The notes below the pieces were generated by a model. It did not search any database. It was not told the origin of the DNA and was given only the letters and a program-made list of their open reading frames with translations. Position numbers and translations under genes: made by a program. Source: Fontibacterium sp040404065 (GTDB lineage: Bacteria > Pseudomonadota > Alphaproteobacteria > Pelagibacterales > Pelagibacteraceae). Taken from it: DNA of 64,000 bases. The DNA lies in assembly GCA_040404065.1 (NCBI GenBank), contig JBBAJM010000001.1; one strand, 5' to 3'. Positions 61,117-64,000 of the stretch are shown piece after piece (position 1 is the first letter of the stretch; the number at the start of each line of letters is the position of its first letter).

Positions 61117-62237
61117 TTAATCTTGGCAGGACTAATACTGATAGATTTGCCCTATGGTGGAGAAATATTGATAAATTGCTTTTAATTTCAATTCTTTCAT
61201 TAATATTCTTAGGAATATTTTTTGCTTACGCCTCTACTTCTAATATTGCTTCTGAAAAGATTTATAAAACAGATTATCTTTTGATTGTTAAACAAATCTT
61301 TTTTGCATCTATAAGCGTTCTAATTTTAGTTTCATTATCTTTATTAGATCCAAAGCAAATAGAAAAATATTGCATTTTAGGCTTTGTTATTGCTGCCTTT
61401 TTATTATTGTCGGTTTTAATTTTTGGAGTTGAGGTTAAAGGATCTAAAAGATGGATAAATCTAATTTTTTTTAGATTCCAGCCTGTAGAAATCTATAAAC
61501 CCTTCTTTGTTTTATTATGTTCTTTAATTATCTCTAATTTGCAAATAGGAGATCTTAAATTAAGAATCTTCTACAGCTTTTGTGTACTATTCTTTTCTTT
61601 GTTGTTATTATTAAACCAACCTGATGTTGGTCAAAGTTTGTTAATTTCGTCGGTGTGGTTAATTCTAATATTTGTTTCTGGAATTAGTGTTGTCGCTCTT
61701 ATCTCTATAGGATCAATTATTTTTTTTGGCATAGCCTCTGCAATTCTTTTGTTTAGTGAAAGATTTTCTTACATTTTTAAAAGATTAAAAACTTTCGTAG
61801 ATCCTAGCAAAGGGGACAATCTTCAAACACAAAAAGCTTTAGATGCAATTAAACAGGGCGGATTTACAGGAAGAGGAATAGGAGAGGGAATATTAAAGGA
61901 GAAAGTTCCAGAAGCTCATACAGATTTTGTTTTGGCGGTTATTGGTGAGGAGTTTGGAATTTTAATGATATTAGTAATATTCTTAATAATAACTTTTATT
62001 TTTCTAAGAATTTTTTCACAACTTAATAATGAGAATAATCTTTTTAGAAAATTAGTATTAATAGGACTGTCTTCTCTAGTGTATTTGCAATCTATTATAA
62101 ATTTGGGAGTTACTCTAAATATTTTGCCAAACAAAGGTATGACCTTTCCATTTATAAGTTACGGTGGATCATCAATGATTGGCTGTGGAATAATATTTGG
62201 AATATTACTTTGTTTTACTAAAAGAAAATTATCTTAA
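61113..62237 (+). CDS. ftsW: Peptidoglycan glycosyltransferase FtsW (SEDS family)
   Basis: Septal peptidoglycan polymerase that pairs with FtsI. The 374-aa membrane protein has about ten helices, KGSKRWINLIFFRFQPVEIYKP (residues about 109-130), LLNQPDVGQSLLIS (about 169-182), the large loop with QGGFTGRGIGEG (about 248-259) and HTDFVLAVIGEEFG (about 269-282) where the catalytic Asp lies, and a closing PFISYGGSSMI. It overlaps murG by one base. Confidence 0.96.
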   Translation: MINLGRTNTDRFALWWRNIDKLLLISILSLIFLGIFFAYASTSNIASEKIYKTDYLLIVKQIFFASISVLILVSLSLLDPKQIEKYCILGFVIAAFLLLSVLIFGVEVKGSKRWINLIFFRFQPVEIYKPFFVLLCSLIISNLQIGDLKLRIFYSFCVLFFSLLLLLNQPDVGQSLLISSVWLILIFVSGISVVALISIGSIIFFGIASAILLFSERFSYIFKRLKTFVDPSKGDNLQTQKALDAIKQGGFTGRGIGEGILKEKVPEAHTDFVLAVIGEEFGILMILVIFLIITFIFLRIFSQLNNENNLFRKLVLIGLSSLVYLQSIINLGVTLNILPNKGMTFPFISYGGSSMIGCGIIFGILLCFTKRKLS

Positions 62238-63313
62238 TGAAAAAGATTTTAATTTGCACAGGAGGAACTGGAGGTCATATATTTCCAGCATTGTCGCTTG
62301 CTGAGCATTTAAAAAATAATTTTCAGGTGTATCTTATTACAGATTACAGAGCCAAAAGGTTCATAAATAATATTAACTTAAACAATGTACATTTTATTAA
62401 TGTAAAAACTCCAACAGGTAAAAATAGTTTAGCATTAGTTTATTCAATATTTTTAATATTTTTTTCATTTATATATTCAATTTTTTTTATCTTAATTAAA
62501 AGACCAGATTTAATTATTGGCTCAGGAGGATATGCCTCATTTCCAATACTTTTAGCAGCAAGATTGCTTAATAAAAAATTTATTATTTACGAGACAAATT
62601 CTTTAGTGGGAAGAGTTAATAAATTTTTTTTAGAAAGCGCCACGAAAATATTCACTGGATATCCATTAAATAATTTAAATATTAATAATAAAAAAAATAT
62701 TTTTGTTGGACAGTTAATTAGAAAACAAATTTATACCGCTAAAAATAGCGAAAAATTTATTAAGAGTAGTGATTTAAATTTTACGTTATTAGTGGTTGGA
62801 GGAAGTCAAGGAGCTGAAATTTTTAACAGAATATTACCACAATCATTAAATAGATTGTTTAATTTAAATCTTAAAATAAAAATTTTTCACCAAGTCGGAA
62901 ACAAAGATCAAGAGCGTATGTTAGATCATTCTTATAAAAGCAATTCTAATGTTAAAATTTTTAATTTTGAACCTAATATTGAAAATTATATGATTCAATC
63001 AGACTTAGTTATTACTAGAGCTGGATCTTCGACGTTATCAGAGTTAGCTTTTTTACAAATACCATTTATAGCAGTCCCATTTAAAGACTCTTTGGATAAT
63101 CATCAGTTTTATAATGCGGATTACTTCTTTAAGATGAATGCTTGCTGGTTAATTGAGCAGCAAGATCTAAATAGTGAAAAGTTATTTGATTTACTCAAAG
63201 AATTAATTCTTCACAAAGAAAAGTTACTTGAAAAAAAGAGCAAATTAAAAGAATTAAGCAGAACAAACGTTAACGAAATCTTTGAAAAAGAAATAAATAA
63301 TATTTTACTATGA
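62237..63313 (+). CDS. murG: UDP-GlcNAc:lipid I N-acetylglucosaminyltransferase MurG
   Basis: Makes lipid II on the cytoplasmic face of the inner membrane. The 358-aa GT-B protein has the N-terminal glycine-rich CTGGTGGHIFPALSLAEHL (residues about 7-25), DLIIGSGGYASFPILLAARLL (about 94-114), VVGGSQGAEIFN (about 185-196) and the donor-binding ITRAGSSTLSELAFLQIPFIAVP (about 257-279). A long hydrophobic patch near 65-90 may help membrane association. It overlaps murC by 4 nt (ATGA). Confidence 0.97.
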   Translation: MKKILICTGGTGGHIFPALSLAEHLKNNFQVYLITDYRAKRFINNINLNNVHFINVKTPTGKNSLALVYSIFLIFFSFIYSIFFILIKRPDLIIGSGGYASFPILLAARLLNKKFIIYETNSLVGRVNKFFLESATKIFTGYPLNNLNINNKKNIFVGQLIRKQIYTAKNSEKFIKSSDLNFTLLVVGGSQGAEIFNRILPQSLNRLFNLNLKIKIFHQVGNKDQERMLDHSYKSNSNVKIFNFEPNIENYMIQSDLVITRAGSSTLSELAFLQIPFIAVPFKDSLDNHQFYNADYFFKMNACWLIEQQDLNSEKLFDLLKELILHKEKLLEKKSKLKELSRTNVNEIFEKEINNILL

Positions 63314-64000
63314 CCTTTAAAATTGCTGCAAATGATCAGGTTCATTTTATTGGAATAGGTGGAATCGGTATGAGTGGGATTGCTGAAATTATGCATAATA
63401 TCGGATTTAAGGTTCAAGGTAGCGACCCATCAAAAAATAATAAAAATATAAAAAGATTGCAAAAACTTGGATTAAAAATTTTTTTTAATCATTCAAAAAA
63501 AAATATAGGAAATTCTAAATTAGTCGTTTTCTCATCTGCAATTAGTAAAGACAATCAGGAATTAAAAGAGGCAAGAAGGAAGAAAATACCAGTAATTCAG
63601 AGAGTGGAGATGTTATCAGAGATTGTTAAATTAAAAAAAAATATAGTTATCAGTGGAGCTCACGGAAAAACAACCATCACGTCATTGATTTCAACGCTTT
63701 TATTCAAAGCCAAATTAGATCCAATGATTATTAATGGAGGCATATTAAACTCTATTAATTCAAATGCATTATTTGGAAAAGGGGATTGGGCTGTTGTTGA
63801 AGCAGACGAGTCTGATGGAAGTTTTTTGAAAATACCTATTACTTATTCGGTGGTAAGTAATATTGATAAGGAGCATTTAGATTATTATAAAAATTTTAAT
63901 AATCTATATAAAAGTTTCGACACTTTTATAAATAAGACTCCTTTAATTGGTAAATCATTTGTTTGTACGGATGATAAGTTTTTAAAAAGAATTTTAGGTA
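63310..64000 (+). CDS. murC: UDP-N-acetylmuramate-L-alanine ligase MurC (3' end missing)
   Basis: Adds L-Ala to UDP-MurNAc, the first Mur ligase step. The frame stays open to the right edge, giving about 230 residues. It shows HFIGIGGIGMSGIAEIM (about 12-28) for UDP-substrate binding, VFSSAI, the ATP loop ISGAHGKTTITSLI (about 115-128), VVEADESDGSFLKI (about 163-176), and NIDKEHLDYY (about 186-195). AHGKTT rather than TNGKS distinguishes it from murD and murE. The C-terminal domain lies outside the window. Confidence 0.96.
   Translation, partial: MTFKIAANDQVHFIGIGGIGMSGIAEIMHNIGFKVQGSDPSKNNKNIKRLQKLGLKIFFNHSKKNIGNSKLVVFSSAISKDNQELKEARRKKIPVIQRVEMLSEIVKLKKNIVISGAHGKTTITSLISTLLFKAKLDPMIINGGILNSINSNALFGKGDWAVVEADESDGSFLKIPITYSVVSNIDKEHLDYYKNFNNLYKSFDTFINKTPLIGKSFVCTDDKFLKRILG

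Noticed and set aside
1..64000. CRISPR arrays, insertion sequences, rRNA genes, tmRNA, SRP RNA, riboswitches
   Set aside because: No regularly spaced repeats, transposase motifs or conserved RNA cores were found; nearly all space is occupied by identifiable genes.

Overview
This window is a densely packed, strongly AT-rich stretch of bacterial chromosome (by eye roughly 70% A+T or more). The gene content is that of a free-living, genome-streamlined alphaproteobacterium, most like the Pelagibacterales (SAR11) type. The indicators are a CcrM-type GANTC methyltransferase, bc1 complex genes, hemF, ELM1 (DUF1022), UbiK and MidA/NDUFAF7-like genes, MurE with a DNPR (diaminopimelate) motif, very short intergenic gaps, and many convergent genes whose 3' ends overlap. 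I see no insertion sequence, prophage, CRISPR array or rRNA. The exact lineage is inferred from gene content and composition, not proven.

Layout. 1-9.4 kb: mutY (cut by the left edge), a FAD monooxygenase, ccrM, rnhB, a degenerate uracil-DNA-glycosylase-like gene, a secreted TPR protein, ispE, tRNA-Gln, a GNAT acetyltransferase, the CCA-adding enzyme and greA. 9.4-16.7 kb: hemF and trmL, petABC, and the prs-rplY-pth-ychF group. 16.8-23 kb: pgeF, a MidA-like methyltransferase, lgt, ubiK, a marR-ompR-envZ regulatory operon and ilvE. 23-31 kb: a DNA repair/pterin operon (uvrB, SDR, folB, uvrC, pgsA), aspC and trxB. 31-41 kb: ELM1, a 2OG-Fe(II) oxygenase, carAB, and yqeY-dnaG-rpoD followed by a tRNA with anticodon CAT.

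41.4-48.2 kb is the one clearly accessory-looking block. It is an eight-gene, single-strand, translationally coupled operon. In transcription order it encodes a MtnX-like HAD phosphatase, a class III aminotransferase with a cysteine-rich insertion, an arginase-fold hydrolase with a full metal site, a four-helix SMR/DMT protein, an alpha/beta hydrolase with a cysteine (not serine) nucleophile, a FemAB/GNAT-like transferase, a second four-helix SMR/DMT protein, and a three-histidine-box membrane desaturase. I cannot assign it to a known pathway. The set looks like synthesis of an amine-containing metabolite or aminolipid plus its translocation across the membrane, and it is the best candidate here for an undescribed system.

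48.2-64 kb: mlaC- and mlaA-like genes, an AmpD-like amidase, RNase P RNA, and the division/cell-wall (dcw) cluster: mraZ, ftsZ, rsmH, ftsL, ftsI, murE, murF, mraY, murD, ftsW, murG and murC (cut by the right edge). Placing ftsZ directly after mraZ, with a strong Shine-Dalgarno sequence, departs from the usual order in which ftsZ closes the cluster. Repeats resembling MraZ operator boxes lie upstream of mraZ, so division and peptidoglycan precursor synthesis may share one autoregulated promoter region.
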